Source of the DNA: Saccharopolyspora aridisoli
Lineage (GTDB): Bacteria > Actinomycetota > Actinomycetes > Mycobacteriales > Pseudonocardiaceae
Direction: 5' to 3'
NCBI RefSeq assembly: GCF_004348445.1
Contig: NZ_SMKV01000003.1
Location: forward strand, 124,001-188,000
DNA: 64,000 nt
Position numbers and translations under genes: made by a program. The notes under the pieces are model-generated. The model was not told where the DNA came from and searched no databases. It saw nothing but the letters and a program-made list of their open reading frames with translations. Shown one piece after another: positions 7,138-16,260 of the stretch (positions are counted from its first letter, which is position 1; every line of letters begins with the position of its first letter).

Positions 7138-8330
7138 AGCGCCGCCCCCGGTTCCTCGGCCGTGCCGGTGAGTTCGAAGTGCTCGCCGTCGTGGCGGGAG
7201 TCAACTTGCCCGTTCAGCGTGGCGAAGCGGTGCCGAAGCCCGTCGATTCCCGAACCTCCCCCTCCACCAGCCGGTTTCGCCGAGTCGTTGCGCAGGACCA
7301 CGCGGGTGCGCGACCCGTCGACGTCGATGTCGAGGGTGCAGTGCCGGGCGCGGGAGTGGCGCAGGACGTTCGTCGTCCCCTCCCGCACGAGCGCTCCGAA
7401 GATCGGCTGCAGCGGTGGCGGAACCAGCGTCGCGTCCCCGCGCACCTCGGTCTTCACCCCTGCGGCTTCCAGGATCTCCCGCGCGTTGGTGAGCTCACCG
7501 GTCAGGTTGCTGCGCCGGTAGCCCTGCACGACGGCGCGTGTGTCGCGCAGCGCCGTGCGGGCCAACTCGGCGACCTCCGCTGCCTGCGTGCGGGCCGCGT
7601 CGTCGTCGTTGCCGACGAGGCGTTCGGCGAGCTCAGCCTTCAGCGCGATGGCCTGCAGGTGGTGGCCCTGCACGTCGTGCAGGTCGGCGGCGAAGCGCAG
7701 CCGTTCGCGGGCGATCGCCAGCTCGCCGCTGACCGACCGGGCGCGGTCCAGGGCCAGCACCATGTCCCAGAACCACACCACGCCCACCGTCAACGCCGAG
7801 AGCATCGACACGATGACGATGGCGTAGAAGGCGAAGAACATCCCGACCATCGGATGCGGGCCGCCGAGCGCGCTGCCCACCCACGCCACCGCGGCGGTGA
7901 CCACCAGCGCGACGCCCTGGATGGGCAACCGCAAGCGCGGCGCGGCCAGCGCCACGTGCACGCCCACCAAGCCACCGACCAGGACCACCCAGACCATCCC
8001 GTACGGGTGCGTCGACATCGCGTAGCCCGTGGCGGCCAGCCCGGCTGCGAGCACCAGCCCGCGCGCGACCGGGTAGCGGGAACCGTGCCCGAAACCGCCC
8101 ATCAGCAGCGTCGACAACTGCGTCCCGTCCGCCGTGACCAGCAGCGCGACCAGGGCGAGCACCAGGACCTCGGGCACGTCGTAGGCCCCGCTGGCGAGGT
8201 CGATGACCGGGAACACCGCGTAGACCGGCATCATCGGCACGATCGACCACCACGTGTAGCGGCGCAGCCGCGCGAGCCGTCGCGGGTCGAACTCGGTCGG
8301 GTCCTCGTTCACCTCCCCAGCATCGTGCAC
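7134..8330 (-). CDS. DesK-like sensor histidine kinase
   Basis: 398 residues. The N-terminal ~190 residues hold about six hydrophobic segments and form the membrane sensor. The HisKA_3 dimerisation motif follows: LRFAADLHDVQGHHLQAIALK, with the phosphorylated His in LHDVQ. A short HATPase_c domain ends the protein (TTNVLRHSRARHC as N-box, GGGGGSGIDGLRHR as G-box). It should autophosphorylate and pass phosphate to the regulator overlapping it. The start is GTG with no clear ribosome site; GTG at 8312 is an alternative. The kinase is divergent from the ABC exporter, a layout often used to control drug or lipid exporters. Confidence 0.88.
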   Translation of the reverse strand: MHDAGEVNEDPTEFDPRRLARLRRYTWWSIVPMMPVYAVFPVIDLASGAYDVPEVLVLALVALLVTADGTQLSTLLMGGFGHGSRYPVARGLVLAAGLAATGYAMSTHPYGMVWVVLVGGLVGVHVALAAPRLRLPIQGVALVVTAAVAWVGSALGGPHPMVGMFFAFYAIVIVSMLSALTVGVVWFWDMVLALDRARSVSGELAIARERLRFAADLHDVQGHHLQAIALKAELAERLVGNDDDAARTQAAEVAELARTALRDTRAVVQGYRRSNLTGELTNAREILEAAGVKTEVRGDATLVPPPLQPIFGALVREGTTNVLRHSRARHCTLDIDVDGSRTRVVLRNDSAKPAGGGGGSGIDGLRHRFATLNGQVDSRHDGEHFELTGTAEEPGAAL

Positions 8331-8363
8331 ACGCCACTGCGGCGGTACCGGATCGCCGAGGTC

Positions 8364-8377
8364 ATGACATCAGTCAT
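8364..8377. promoter_or_regulatory. Dyad in the kinase/ABC divergent promoter region
   Basis: ATGAC-ATCA-GTCAT is a 5-bp inverted repeat in the 126-bp gap between the divergent kinase and ABC genes. It is a candidate site for the neighbouring response regulator; the assignment is inferred from position only. Confidence 0.35.
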
Positions 8378-8456
8378 CGGATCCGCTGACACCGCACCCG
8401 CGCACCGCTGACGGAAGGCTCTACCGGCGCGAACCGGCGATGACCAGGCTGGACGC

Positions 8457-9347
8457 ATGACACCAGTGATCGTATCCAGCGGCTTGCACTGCCGCTACGG
8501 CGATTTCGAGGCGGTGCGAGGCGTCGACTTCGACGTCTCGCCCGGTGAGCTGTTCGCGCTGCTGGGGACCAACGGGGCGGGCAAGACGACCGTGCTGGAA
8601 ACCGTCGAGGGCCACCGGGCCCCGGCGCAGGGTCGGGTGCGCGTCTTCGGCGCCGACCCGTTGCGCGACCGCTCGATCCGCAGCCGCACCGGGATCATGC
8701 TGCAGGACAGCGGTTTCGCCGGAGATCTCACCGTCGCCGAAACCGCCGAGCTGGCCCGCCGGATGCGCACCGCGAAGTCCGATGTGGACGGAAGGCTCGC
8801 CGCTCTCGGGCTCGACCCGCGCCGCGACGTCCGCGTCAAGCAGCTGTCCGGCGGTGAACGCCGGCGCCTCGACCTCGCGCTGGCCCTGCTCGGTGAGCCC
8901 GAGCTGCTGTTCCTCGACGAACCCACCGCCGGCATGGACCCCGAATCCCGCCGCACCACGTGGGAACTCGTGCGCGGTCTGCTCTCCGCGGGCACCACGG
9001 TCCTGCTGACCACGCACTACCTCGAAGAGGCCGAACGCCTCGCGCACCGGCTGGCGATCATGCACGAAGGTCGCATCGCGGTCGCCGGACGACTCGTCGA
9101 CGTCCTCGCCGACCACCACGCGCGCATCACCTTCAACGCTGCCGAAGACGCCGGCCTGCCGCCGCTGCTGGGCACCGCGACCCGGCGCGACAGCCGCGTC
9201 GACATCCGCACCCCGCACCTGCAGCAGGACCTGCACACCCTGCTGACCTGGGCAGACGGGCGCGTGGGCCTCTCCGGTCTGCGCGCGCAGCCGGCCTCGT
9301 TGGAAGAGGTCTTCCAATCCGTCCGAGAGGGGGCCCAGGCGTGGTGA
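8457..9347 (+). CDS. ABC exporter ATP-binding subunit (DrrA-like)
   Basis: 296 residues. Walker A is GTNGAGKTTV, the signature QLSGGERRRLDLALALL, Walker B ELLFLDEPTAGMDP, and the switch His in TTHYLEEAE. The C-terminal extension after about residue 215 is typical of ABC-2 exporter ATPases related to DrrA. It pairs with the permease whose start overlaps this stop. A CAGGCT box sits 6 nt before the ATG, so the transcript may be nearly leaderless. Substrate is unknown; the neighbouring two-component system suggests response to a membrane-active compound or lipid state. Confidence 0.9.
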   Translation: MTPVIVSSGLHCRYGDFEAVRGVDFDVSPGELFALLGTNGAGKTTVLETVEGHRAPAQGRVRVFGADPLRDRSIRSRTGIMLQDSGFAGDLTVAETAELARRMRTAKSDVDGRLAALGLDPRRDVRVKQLSGGERRRLDLALALLGEPELLFLDEPTAGMDPESRRTTWELVRGLLSAGTTVLLTTHYLEEAERLAHRLAIMHEGRIAVAGRLVDVLADHHARITFNAAEDAGLPPLLGTATRRDSRVDIRTPHLQQDLHTLLTWADGRVGLSGLRAQPASLEEVFQSVREGAQAW

Positions 9348-10039
9348 TGGTCCTGGCTCTGGCCCGAGCCGAGCTGAAACTCCTGCTGCGCAACAAGACC
9401 GTGGCGGTCAGCTCGCTGCTGATGCCGATCCTGGTCGGATCGTGGGTCGGCTCCACACTGCCCGATGACGCCCCGCCGCAGGCCTGGGCGATCACGCTCT
9501 GCCTCCAGCTGCTGGTGGTGCTGGGCTTCACCGTCTACTTCGCCGTCACCGCCGCGCTGGCCTCGCGCCGCGAGGATCTCTACCTCAAGCGGCTCCGCAG
9601 CGGCGAGGCCTCCGACGCGGTGGTCCTCGCCGGGCTGCTCGCCCCGGTGGTGCTGCTCGGAGTGCTGCAGTCGGCGCTGGTGCTGGTCATCTCGATCAGC
9701 ATGGGCGCGCCGGTGCCGAGATCGCTGCCGCTGCTGGCCGCCCTGGTCCTGGGCATGGGGCTCTGCCTGGTGGCCGGCGTCGCCACCAGCGGCCGCACCT
9801 CGTCCTCCGAGCAGGCCCAGATCACCACGCTGCCGCTGTTCCTCGCCTTGACGGGTGGTGTCCTGGTCGCCATCGTCGGTCCGATGTGGTTGCTGCTGCC
9901 CGGCGGAGGCATCGGTGGCCTGATCCTCCACGCGGTGACGGGCAAGGGCGACGCGGTCTCGTCCGCGGCGTCGCTGCTGGTCTGGAGCGTGCTGTTCAGC
10001 CTGCTGGCCAAGGCCTGGTTCCGGTGGGAACCGCGCTGA
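9341..10039 (+). CDS. ABC-2 type exporter permease
   Basis: About 232 residues with six hydrophobic spans: a first helix near VSSLLMPILVG, then LCLQLLVVLGFTVYFAV, VVLAGLLAPVVLLGVLQSALVLVI, LPLLAALVLGMGLCLVAGVA, a helix around FLALTGGVLVAIVGPMWLLL, and a final VWSVLFSLLAKAWF. Between the second and third lies the ABC-2 loop ALASRREDLYLKRLRSGEAS. GTG 9341 has a GAGAGGGGG site about 8 nt upstream and overlaps the ATPase stop; ATG 9347 is an alternative. It dimerises in the membrane and is driven by the preceding ATPase. Its stop abuts the stop of the convergent pmt gene (shared TGATCA). Confidence 0.85.
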   Translation: MVMVLALARAELKLLLRNKTVAVSSLLMPILVGSWVGSTLPDDAPPQAWAITLCLQLLVVLGFTVYFAVTAALASRREDLYLKRLRSGEASDAVVLAGLLAPVVLLGVLQSALVLVISISMGAPVPRSLPLLAALVLGMGLCLVAGVATSGRTSSSEQAQITTLPLFLALTGGVLVAIVGPMWLLLPGGGIGGLILHAVTGKGDAVSSAASLLVWSVLFSLLAKAWFRWEPR

Positions 10040-11608
10040 TCAGCGCCAGGACGGCAGCCACAGCTCGGCCTGCCACTGCTCGTGGGTGAGCGGATCTCCG
10101 TTGAGGATCGGCCACAGCCACACGAAGTTCGCGACCACCAATCCGATGTAGAGCGACACGGCCAGCAGCCCGGTCTTGCGCCGCTCGTAGTGGTCGTCGA
10201 CGGAGCCCAGCACGTGGCCGAGCACCAGCACGATCCCCAGCACCAGGAACGGGACCAGCGGCGTGGCGTAGAAGTAGTACATCTGCCGCGACAGGTTCGT
10301 GAACCACGGCAGGTATCCGGCGCCGTAGCCGACCAGGACCGCCGCGTAGCGCCAGTCCAGCCGGAACACCGCGCGCCACACCGACCACGCCGCGACCGGC
10401 AGCGCCAGCCACCACATCGCCGGGGTGCCGATCAGCATCGTGGCCTGCACGCAGCTGTTGCGGCCGCAGCCCGGCATCCCGGACTCGTAGTAGTAGAGCA
10501 TCGGGCGCATGCCCATCGGCCACGCCCAGGGCTTCGACTCCCACGGGTGCGGTGTCGACGGGGTGGTCAGGTGGGTGTGGAAGTCGAGCACGTTGAGCTG
10601 GTAGTACAGCAGCGACCGCAGCGCGTCGGGCAGGCCGTGCATGCCGATGTCGTCGTCCTGCAGCACCGCGTGCCGGTCGGTCGCGGTCTCGCTGGCGAAC
10701 CAGCCCGACCAGGTCGCGAAGTACACCAGCAGCGGGAGACCCACCAGCGCCCACAGCGCCGGGGCGGTGTCGCGCACCAGCGCGGCCCGCCACGGTCTCC
10801 GCACCCCGGCCGCGCGCCTGGCCAGCGCATCCCAGATCACGCTGAGCAGGCCGAACGCCATGATGTAGTAGATGCCGTTCCACTTGACCCCGCAGGCCAG
10901 GCCGAGCATCAGCCCGGCGCCCAAGCGCCACCAGCGGAAACCCAGTCGCGGGCCCCAGGTCGACGGGTCCAGCCGTCCGTCCGAGCAGACCTGCCACAGG
11001 CGTTCGCGCACCTGGTCGCGGTCGACGAGGAGGCAGGAGAACGCGGCGAGCAGGAACAGCGCCTGGAAGATGTCGAGCATCCCGACGCGCGACTGCACGT
11101 GGCTGAGGCCGTCGCAGATCAGCAGCACGCCGGCCAGCGCGCCCAGCAGCGTGGAGCGGGTCATCCGGCGGGCGATGCGCACGATCAGCAGCACCATCAG
11201 GGTGCCGAACAGGGCGGCCATGATCCGCCAGCCCCACGGCGTGTATCCCAGCAGCCACTCGCCGATCGCGATCATCTGCTTGCCGACCGGCGGGTGCGCC
11301 ACCAGCTCGTAGCCGGGGTTGTCCTCGTAGCCGCCGTTGCGCAGCATCTGCCACGCCTGCGGGACGTAGTGCTTCTCGTCGAAGACCGGAGTGCCCTCGT
11401 CGGTGGCCCGGCCCAGGTCCCAGAAGCGGACCAGACCGGCGACCAGGGTGATCACCAGCGTGACCACCCAGCCGTGCCTGCGGTCGGTGGGCATCGAGGA
11501 GTCCAGCAGTGGCAGCGGGTCGGTCTCCCCCGGGCGGCGAGCCGCCGGTGCGCGGCCTACCTGGACGAGTTCGTCGGCACCGCCGAACCTGCGGACTGGG
11601 ACGCTCAC
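10040..11608 (-). CDS. pmt: Polyprenol-phosphate-mannose--protein mannosyltransferase
   Basis: About 522 residues, the length of mycobacterial Pmt (Rv1002c). Conserved features: the acidic DE pair in the first external loop (GTPVFDEKHYVPQAW), YELVAHPPVGKQ, GMLDIFQALFLL, and the PMT_4TMC C-terminal region with TTPSTPHPWESKPWAWPMG. About eleven membrane spans are visible. It moves mannose from polyprenyl-phosphate-mannose to Ser/Thr of proteins exported through Sec. I chose GTG 11608 because TACGAT lies 7 nt upstream, the leaderless pattern; longer in-frame starts would run into rsmI. It is divergent from rsmI, an arrangement conserved in actinobacteria. Confidence 0.92.
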   Translation of the reverse strand: MSVPVRRFGGADELVQVGRAPAARRPGETDPLPLLDSSMPTDRRHGWVVTLVITLVAGLVRFWDLGRATDEGTPVFDEKHYVPQAWQMLRNGGYEDNPGYELVAHPPVGKQMIAIGEWLLGYTPWGWRIMAALFGTLMVLLIVRIARRMTRSTLLGALAGVLLICDGLSHVQSRVGMLDIFQALFLLAAFSCLLVDRDQVRERLWQVCSDGRLDPSTWGPRLGFRWWRLGAGLMLGLACGVKWNGIYYIMAFGLLSVIWDALARRAAGVRRPWRAALVRDTAPALWALVGLPLLVYFATWSGWFASETATDRHAVLQDDDIGMHGLPDALRSLLYYQLNVLDFHTHLTTPSTPHPWESKPWAWPMGMRPMLYYYESGMPGCGRNSCVQATMLIGTPAMWWLALPVAAWSVWRAVFRLDWRYAAVLVGYGAGYLPWFTNLSRQMYYFYATPLVPFLVLGIVLVLGHVLGSVDDHYERRKTGLLAVSLYIGLVVANFVWLWPILNGDPLTHEQWQAELWLPSWR

Positions 11609-11615
11609 ACCGACG

Positions 11616-11621
11616 ATCGTA
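11616..11621 (-). promoter_or_regulatory. Leaderless -10 box of pmt
   Basis: TACGAT on the minus strand lies 7 nt before the GTG start, so transcription should begin at or beside the start codon. Confidence 0.55.
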
Positions 11622-11759
11622 AAGGTCAGGCACGCCTCGACCGGGGGACGCCCCGCTGGGAGCTGTTGAGGAATCGCCTTGCTCGGCGGTGGCGGCGGGA
11701 GCCGCGCTCCGCGCTCGGAGCAACGGCTACGCCGCATCTCCACCCCGGGCCTGGCGGCC

Positions 11760-11765
11760 TACGCT
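11760..11765 (+). promoter_or_regulatory. Leaderless -10 box of rsmI
   Basis: TACGCT lies 8 nt before the ATG of rsmI, with no Shine-Dalgarno sequence between. Confidence 0.5.
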
Positions 11766-11773
11766 GTGCGGTC

Positions 11774-12610
11774 ATGGACTCCGGCACCCTGCTGCTCGCC
11801 GCCACCCCGCTCGGTGATGCCCGCGACGCGTCCGCGCGGCTGATCGAGGCTCTCGGCACCGCCGAGGTGGTGGCCGCCGAGGACACCCGCCGGGTGCGCA
11901 ACCTCGCCAGCGCGCTGGGCGTCACCCCGGTCGGCAAGGTCGTCAGCTACTACGAGGCAGTGGAGACCGCGCGCGCTCCGATGCTGCTCGACGCGCTCCG
12001 CGAGGGCAGCACCGTGCTGCTGGTGACCGACGCGGGCATGCCGAGCGTGTCCGATCCCGGCTACCGGCTGGTCTCGGCGTGCGTGACCGAGGGAATGCCG
12101 GTGACGTGCCTGCCCGGTCCGTCCGCGGTGACCACCGCGCTCGCGGTGTCCGGCCTGCCCTCGGACCGGTTCTGCTTCGAGGGGTTCCCGCCGCGCAAGA
12201 CGGGGGACCGGCGCAAGTTCTTCGGCCGCCTGGTCGCAGAGGAGCGCACCAGCGTCTTCTTCGAGGCCCCGCACCGGCTGGCCGACACCCTCGCCGACGC
12301 CGTCTCCGTACTGGGGGAGCAGCGGCCGGCCGCGGTGTGCCGCGAACTCACCAAGACCTACGAGGAGATCAAGCGCGGAAGCCTCGGTGACCTCGCCGAA
12401 TGGGCTGCGGAGGGCGTTCGGGGCGAGATCACGGTGGTCCTCGGCGGCGCCGAGCAAGCGCCGCCCACCGACCCCGCTGTGCTCGTGGACCAGGTCGAAG
12501 AGCGCGCTGCGGACGGCATCCGCTTGAAGGACGCGGTAGCCGAGGTCGCCGAACTGGCGGGAGTCCGCAAGAAGGAGCTCTACGACGCGGTCCTCGCCTC
12601 GCGGAGGTAG
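11774..12610 (+). CDS. rsmI: 16S rRNA 2'-O-ribose C1402 methyltransferase
   Basis: 278 residues, a tetrapyrrole-methylase-fold enzyme. Landmarks: LLLAATPLGD at the N-terminus, VVAAEDTRRVRNL, VLLVTDAGMPSVSDPGYRLV, CLPGPSAVTTALAVSGLPSDRFCFEGFPPRK, and FFEAPHRLADTL. RsmI methylates the ribose of C1402 in the decoding centre of 16S rRNA using S-adenosylmethionine. The C-terminal helical region (KDAVAEVAELAGVRKKELYDAVL) is the usual HTH-like tail. ATG 11774 is supported by the TACGCT box 8 nt upstream; the much longer upstream open frame is antisense to pmt and is not real. Confidence 0.95.
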   Translation: MDSGTLLLAATPLGDARDASARLIEALGTAEVVAAEDTRRVRNLASALGVTPVGKVVSYYEAVETARAPMLLDALREGSTVLLVTDAGMPSVSDPGYRLVSACVTEGMPVTCLPGPSAVTTALAVSGLPSDRFCFEGFPPRKTGDRRKFFGRLVAEERTSVFFEAPHRLADTLADAVSVLGEQRPAAVCRELTKTYEEIKRGSLGDLAEWAAEGVRGEITVVLGGAEQAPPTDPAVLVDQVEERAADGIRLKDAVAEVAELAGVRKKELYDAVLASRR

Positions 12611-12714
12611 GCCTGATCGTCAGGCGGGCCTGCACGCATCAGGAGTGGCGCGCGGAGTCCGCGGAGCCGGTCAGGTTCCCCTACCCGCACCGCCCCGCAG
12701 GACGAGCGGGCGAT

Positions 12715-12720
12715 TACGCT
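12715..12720 (+). promoter_or_regulatory. Leaderless -10 box of metG
   Basis: TACGCT lies exactly 7 nt before the metG ATG. Confidence 0.6.
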
Positions 12721-12727
12721 GGCAGGC

Positions 12728-14524
12728 ATGAGCGCCTCTGTGTTGACCGCTGTGGCCTGGCCGTATGCCAACGGTCCCCGGCACATCGGTCATGTTTCCG
12801 GCTTCGGTGTGCCTTCGGACGTCTTCTCCCGGTACCAGCGGATGGCCGGCAACCAGGTGCTCATGGTCTCCGGAACGGACGAGCACGGGACCCCGATCTC
12901 GGTCCAGGCGGAGAACGAGGGCCTGACCACCCGGCAGCTCGCCGACAAGTACAACCGGGTGATCACCGAGGACCTGCAGGGCCTCGGCCTGTCGTACGAC
13001 CTGTTCACCCGCACCACCACCGGCAACCACTACAAGGTGGTGCAGGACCTCTTCCTCGCGCTGCACCGCAACGGCTACGTGCTGCCCAAGACCACGACCG
13101 GCGCGATCAGCCCGTCCACCGGCCGCACGCTGCCCGACCGCTACATCGAGGGCACTTGCCCGATCTGCGGTTACGACGGCGCGCGTGGCGACCAGTGCGA
13201 CAACTGCGGCAACCAGCTCGACCCGGCCGAGCTGAAGAACCCGGTTTCCCGGGTCAACGGCGAGAAGCCTGAGTTCGTCGAGACCGAGCACCTGTTCCTG
13301 GACCTGCCCTCGTTCACCGAGTCGCTGGGCAAGTGGCTGTCCACCCGGGACGGATGGCGGCCGAACGTGCTCAAGTTCGCGCAGAACCTGGTCGAGGACA
13401 TGCGCCCGCGCGCGATCAGCCGCGACCTCGACTGGGGCGTGCCGATCCCGCTGGACGGCTGGCGCGACCAGCCGATGAAGCGCTTCTACGTGTGGTTCGA
13501 CGCCGTCATCGGATACCTGTCGGCCAGCGTCGAGTGGGCCCGCCGCACCGGCGACCCCGACGCCTGGAAGAAGTGGTGGACCGACCCGGCGGCCCAGGGC
13601 TACTACTTCATGGGCAAGGACAACATCACCTTCCACGCCCAGATCTGGCCGACCCTGCTGATGGGTCACAACGGTCAGGGCGACAAGGGCGGCACGACCG
13701 GCCCGTTCGGCGAGCTGAACCTGCCCGGTGAGGTCGTCTCGAGCGAGTTCCTCACCATGAGCGGCTCGAAGTTCTCGACCTCGCGCGGCACCGTGATCTA
13801 CGTGCGCGACTTCCTGCGCGAGTTCGGCCCGGACACCCTGCGCTACTTCATCTCGGTCGCCGGTCCGGAGAACCAGGACACCGACTTCACCTGGGACGAG
13901 TTCGTCCGCCGCACCAACTTCGAGCTGGCCAACGAGTGGGGCAACCTGGTCAACCGGTCCATCTCGATGGCGGCGAAGAACAACGGCGCGGTCCCCGCAC
14001 CGACCGCCCCCGCTCCCGCCGACGAGGAGCTCAAGGCGCAGGCCCGCGCGGCGTTCGACACCGTCGGCGCCCACCTGCGCAGCTCGCGGTTCAAGCTCGC
14101 GTCGCAGGAGGCGATGCGGGTGGTCTCGGCGGCCAACAAGTACCTGTCCGACCAGGAGCCGTGGAAGCTCAAGGAGGACCCGGACCGCCGGGACGCGGTG
14201 CTGCACACCGCGCTGCAGGTCGTCTCCGACGCCAACACGCTGCTCACGCCGTTCCTGCCGCACTCCGCGCAGAAGGTGCACGAGCTGCTGGGCGGCACCG
14301 GGGTGTGGGCGGCGCAGCCGGAGATCCGCGAGGTCGACGACCTCGACGAGCCGTCGATGTCCTACCCGGTGCTGATGGGTGAGTACGCCGCCGAGCAGGC
14401 CAAGTGGGAGTCCACCGACATCGAGGTGGGACGTCCGCTGGACAAGCCGAAGCCGCTGTTCGCCAAGCTCGACGCCGAACTCGGCGAGACCGGGCCGGAA
14501 TGGGCCCCCATCGAGCCGTCCTGA
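12728..14524 (+). CDS. metG: Methionyl-tRNA synthetase
   Basis: 598 residues, class I synthetase. HIGH motif at residues 19-22 ([10 protein letters not shown]), zinc knuckle with Cys144, Cys147, Cys157 and Cys160, and KMSKS-equivalent KFSTS at 348-352. The anticodon-binding helical domain follows ([25 protein letters not shown]). There is no C-terminal tRNA-binding (OB) appendix, as usual in actinobacteria. It charges tRNA-Met with methionine. Its stop overlaps the start of tatD by one base, so the two form an operon. No T-box is seen: the transcript appears leaderless. Confidence 0.97.
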   Translation: MSASVLTAVAWPYANGPRHIGHVSGFGVPSDVFSRYQRMAGNQVLMVSGTDEHGTPISVQAENEGLTTRQLADKYNRVITEDLQGLGLSYDLFTRTTTGNHYKVVQDLFLALHRNGYVLPKTTTGAISPSTGRTLPDRYIEGTCPICGYDGARGDQCDNCGNQLDPAELKNPVSRVNGEKPEFVETEHLFLDLPSFTESLGKWLSTRDGWRPNVLKFAQNLVEDMRPRAISRDLDWGVPIPLDGWRDQPMKRFYVWFDAVIGYLSASVEWARRTGDPDAWKKWWTDPAAQGYYFMGKDNITFHAQIWPTLLMGHNGQGDKGGTTGPFGELNLPGEVVSSEFLTMSGSKFSTSRGTVIYVRDFLREFGPDTLRYFISVAGPENQDTDFTWDEFVRRTNFELANEWGNLVNRSISMAAKNNGAVPAPTAPAPADEELKAQARAAFDTVGAHLRSSRFKLASQEAMRVVSAANKYLSDQEPWKLKEDPDRRDAVLHTALQVVSDANTLLTPFLPHSAQKVHELLGGTGVWAAQPEIREVDDLDEPSMSYPVLMGEYAAEQAKWESTDIEVGRPLDKPKPLFAKLDAELGETGPEWAPIEPS

Positions 14525-15357
14525 TGGGCAAGAAGGACAAGAGGCAGGAACTGCCGCCGGTGCCCGAGGCGCTGGCGGCAGCTGCCGTCGACGCTCACAC
14601 CCACCTCGACGCCTGCGGCGCCAAGACCGCCGAGGACGTTCGCGAGTTGCTCGACCGCGCGCAGAGCGCCGGTGTCGGCCGCGTCGTGACCGTCGCCGAC
14701 GACATCGACTCCGCGCGCTGGGCCGTCGAGGCCGCCACCTGGGACGATCGGGTTTTCGCCGCCGTGGCGCTGCACCCGACCCGCACCAAGGACTTCGGCG
14801 ACGACGACCGCGCCACGCTGGAGGAGCTGGCCGCGCACCCGCGCGTGGTCGCCATCGGTGAGACGGGCCTCGACTACTACTGGGACTACTCGCCGCCGGA
14901 GCCGCAGCAGGAGGCGTTCCGCTGGCACATCGACCTCGCGAAGCGGACCGGCAAGCCGCTGATGATCCACGACCGCGAGGCGCACGACGACATCCTGCGC
15001 ATCCTCGACGAGGAGGGAGCACCGCAGGACGTGGTCTTCCACTGCTTCTCCGGTGATGCCGAGTTCGCGAAGGCCTGCGTGGACGAGGGGTACGTGCTCT
15101 CGTTCGCCGGCACGGCGACCTTCCGCAACGCGAAAGGCCTTCGCGAGGCGGCGGAAGCGGTTCCGCTGGCACAGATGCTGGTGGAGACCGACGCACCGTT
15201 CTTGACGCCGCACCCGTTCCGGGGACGGCCGAACCAGCCTTACTGCGTCAATTACACCCTTCGTGACCTCGCAGAACTCCGTGGCATGAACGTCGATGAG
15301 CTAGCGGTAGCCACCACTGCCACGGCTGAGCGAGTGTTCGGCCTCGAACAGGGGTAA
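14524..15357 (+). CDS. tatD: TatD-family metal-dependent hydrolase
   Basis: 277 residues. Metal ligands are visible in order: DAHTHLD (His25, His27), the Glu in AIGETGLDYYWDYSPPEPQQ, His in LMIHDREAHDD, HCFSGD, and Asp in LVETDAPFLTPHPFRG. The family acts as metal-dependent DNase (3'-5' exonuclease in E. coli TatD) and on D-aminoacyl-tRNA in some reports. It is translationally coupled to metG (TGATG overlap), an arrangement conserved in mycobacteria. Confidence 0.95.
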   Translation: MGKKDKRQELPPVPEALAAAAVDAHTHLDACGAKTAEDVRELLDRAQSAGVGRVVTVADDIDSARWAVEAATWDDRVFAAVALHPTRTKDFGDDDRATLEELAAHPRVVAIGETGLDYYWDYSPPEPQQEAFRWHIDLAKRTGKPLMIHDREAHDDILRILDEEGAPQDVVFHCFSGDAEFAKACVDEGYVLSFAGTATFRNAKGLREAAEAVPLAQMLVETDAPFLTPHPFRGRPNQPYCVNYTLRDLAELRGMNVDELAVATTATAERVFGLEQG

Positions 15358-15543
15358 TCACACCCCTGTAGTTCCTCACGCTGCGGTTTCTGGTAGAGGG
15401 CCTCCTCCTGCTCCCGCTTGCGGTCCGCACGTCGCCTCCTACCGTCCACAGTGGAAGCCGGAGCGGAGGGCACCCCGAACTCCGCGGGGAACTCGCCTGC
15501 GGAGGTCCTCCCACACCGGAACCGTCGGTTGTGAGGATGTGCA
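15358..15543. other. Intergenic region before the small Rpf-like gene
   Basis: 186 bp with GC-rich short dyads only. I looked for the core of a c-di-AMP (ydaO) riboswitch, which precedes rpf genes in some actinobacteria, and did not find it. Confidence 0.4.
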
Positions 15544-15903
15544 GTGCAGTTGCATAGATTCACGAAGTGGACCGTGGCGGTGGCCGTCGCCGTCAGCGGT
15601 AGCGCCCTGGTCGCGGTGACCCCGAACGCCGCGGCAGCCCCGAATGACGATCGAGCTGCGGTGTGGGACCGGCTCGCGAGGTGCGAGTCCGGTGGCGACT
15701 GGGCGGCCAACACCGGGAACGGCTACTACGGCGGCCTGCAGTTCAACCGCAGCACCTGGGTGGCTCACGGCGGTGAGCGGTACAACCGCTACCCGCATCG
15801 CGCGTCGCGCGAGCAGCAGATCGCGATCGCGCAGGAGGTGCACGAGGCCCGCGGCGGTTACGGCGCCTGGCCGGCGTGCTCGCGGAAGCTGGGACTGCCG
15901 TGA
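15544..15903 (+). CDS. Small secreted resuscitation-promoting-factor-like transglycosylase
   Basis: 119 residues. Signal peptide 1 to about 31 ([16 protein letters not shown] then an Ala-rich cleavage site), then an almost bare Rpf (transglycosylase-like) domain: [33 protein letters not shown], with the likely catalytic Glu48 next to the conserved Cys, then [12 protein letters not shown] and [13 protein letters not shown]. Rpf proteins cleave peptidoglycan glycan strands and stimulate regrowth or spore germination. It lacks the LysM, G5 or DUF348 modules of larger relatives. The domain is closely similar to the C-terminal domain of rpfB immediately downstream, so the pair probably arose by duplication. 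Confidence 0.92.
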   Translation: MQLHRFTKWTVAVAVAVSGSALVAVTPNAAAAPNDDRAAVWDRLARCESGGDWAANTGNGYYGGLQFNRSTWVAHGGERYNRYPHRASREQQIAIAQEVHEARGGYGAWPACSRKLGLP

Positions 15904-15978
15904 TGACGTGAAACCGCCGCCACAACGCGAAAGATCGTCGCGAGGGAACTCGTTTCCCTCGTGCGTGGGGAGGGGAAA

Positions 15979-16011
15979 TCCGGCCCGAGCGCGCTCCGTG
16001 CTCGGGCCGGA
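15979..16011 (+). terminator. Terminator after the small Rpf-like gene
   Basis: A 12-bp perfect stem (15979-15990 with 16000-16011) around a 9-nt loop, without a clear T tract, as is common in GC-rich actinobacteria. Confidence 0.65.
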
Positions 16012-16231
16012 CCGTTGTCCGGCGCCGTTCCCCGCAGCCCGCACGTCCATTGATCATGGGTTACAACGCCTACCGGCTGCGTGTTATATGTCACGCAAGC
16101 GGCTCGGGCAGCCGTTAACGAATCCTGTAGGTGCCCCCCGAATGGACTAATTATTACCGATCTTGACTACAGAACGTGACGGGTTGCGTGGTAAATGAGC
16201 GTAACTGGTATCACATGTCCAAATCGGGTCC

Positions 16232-16260
16232 TTGGCGGCCTCGCATGATCACGGTAGAGT
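16232..16260 (+). promoter_or_regulatory. Probable rpfB promoter
   Basis: TTGGCG and TAGAGT are separated by 17 bp. Transcription would start near 16267, giving a leader of about 260 nt. Confidence 0.5.

Noticed and set aside
10082-11773. Upstream extension of rsmI of more than 500 codons
   Set aside because: It runs antisense to pmt, and rsmI family proteins begin at the ATG at 11774, where a -10 box also lies.
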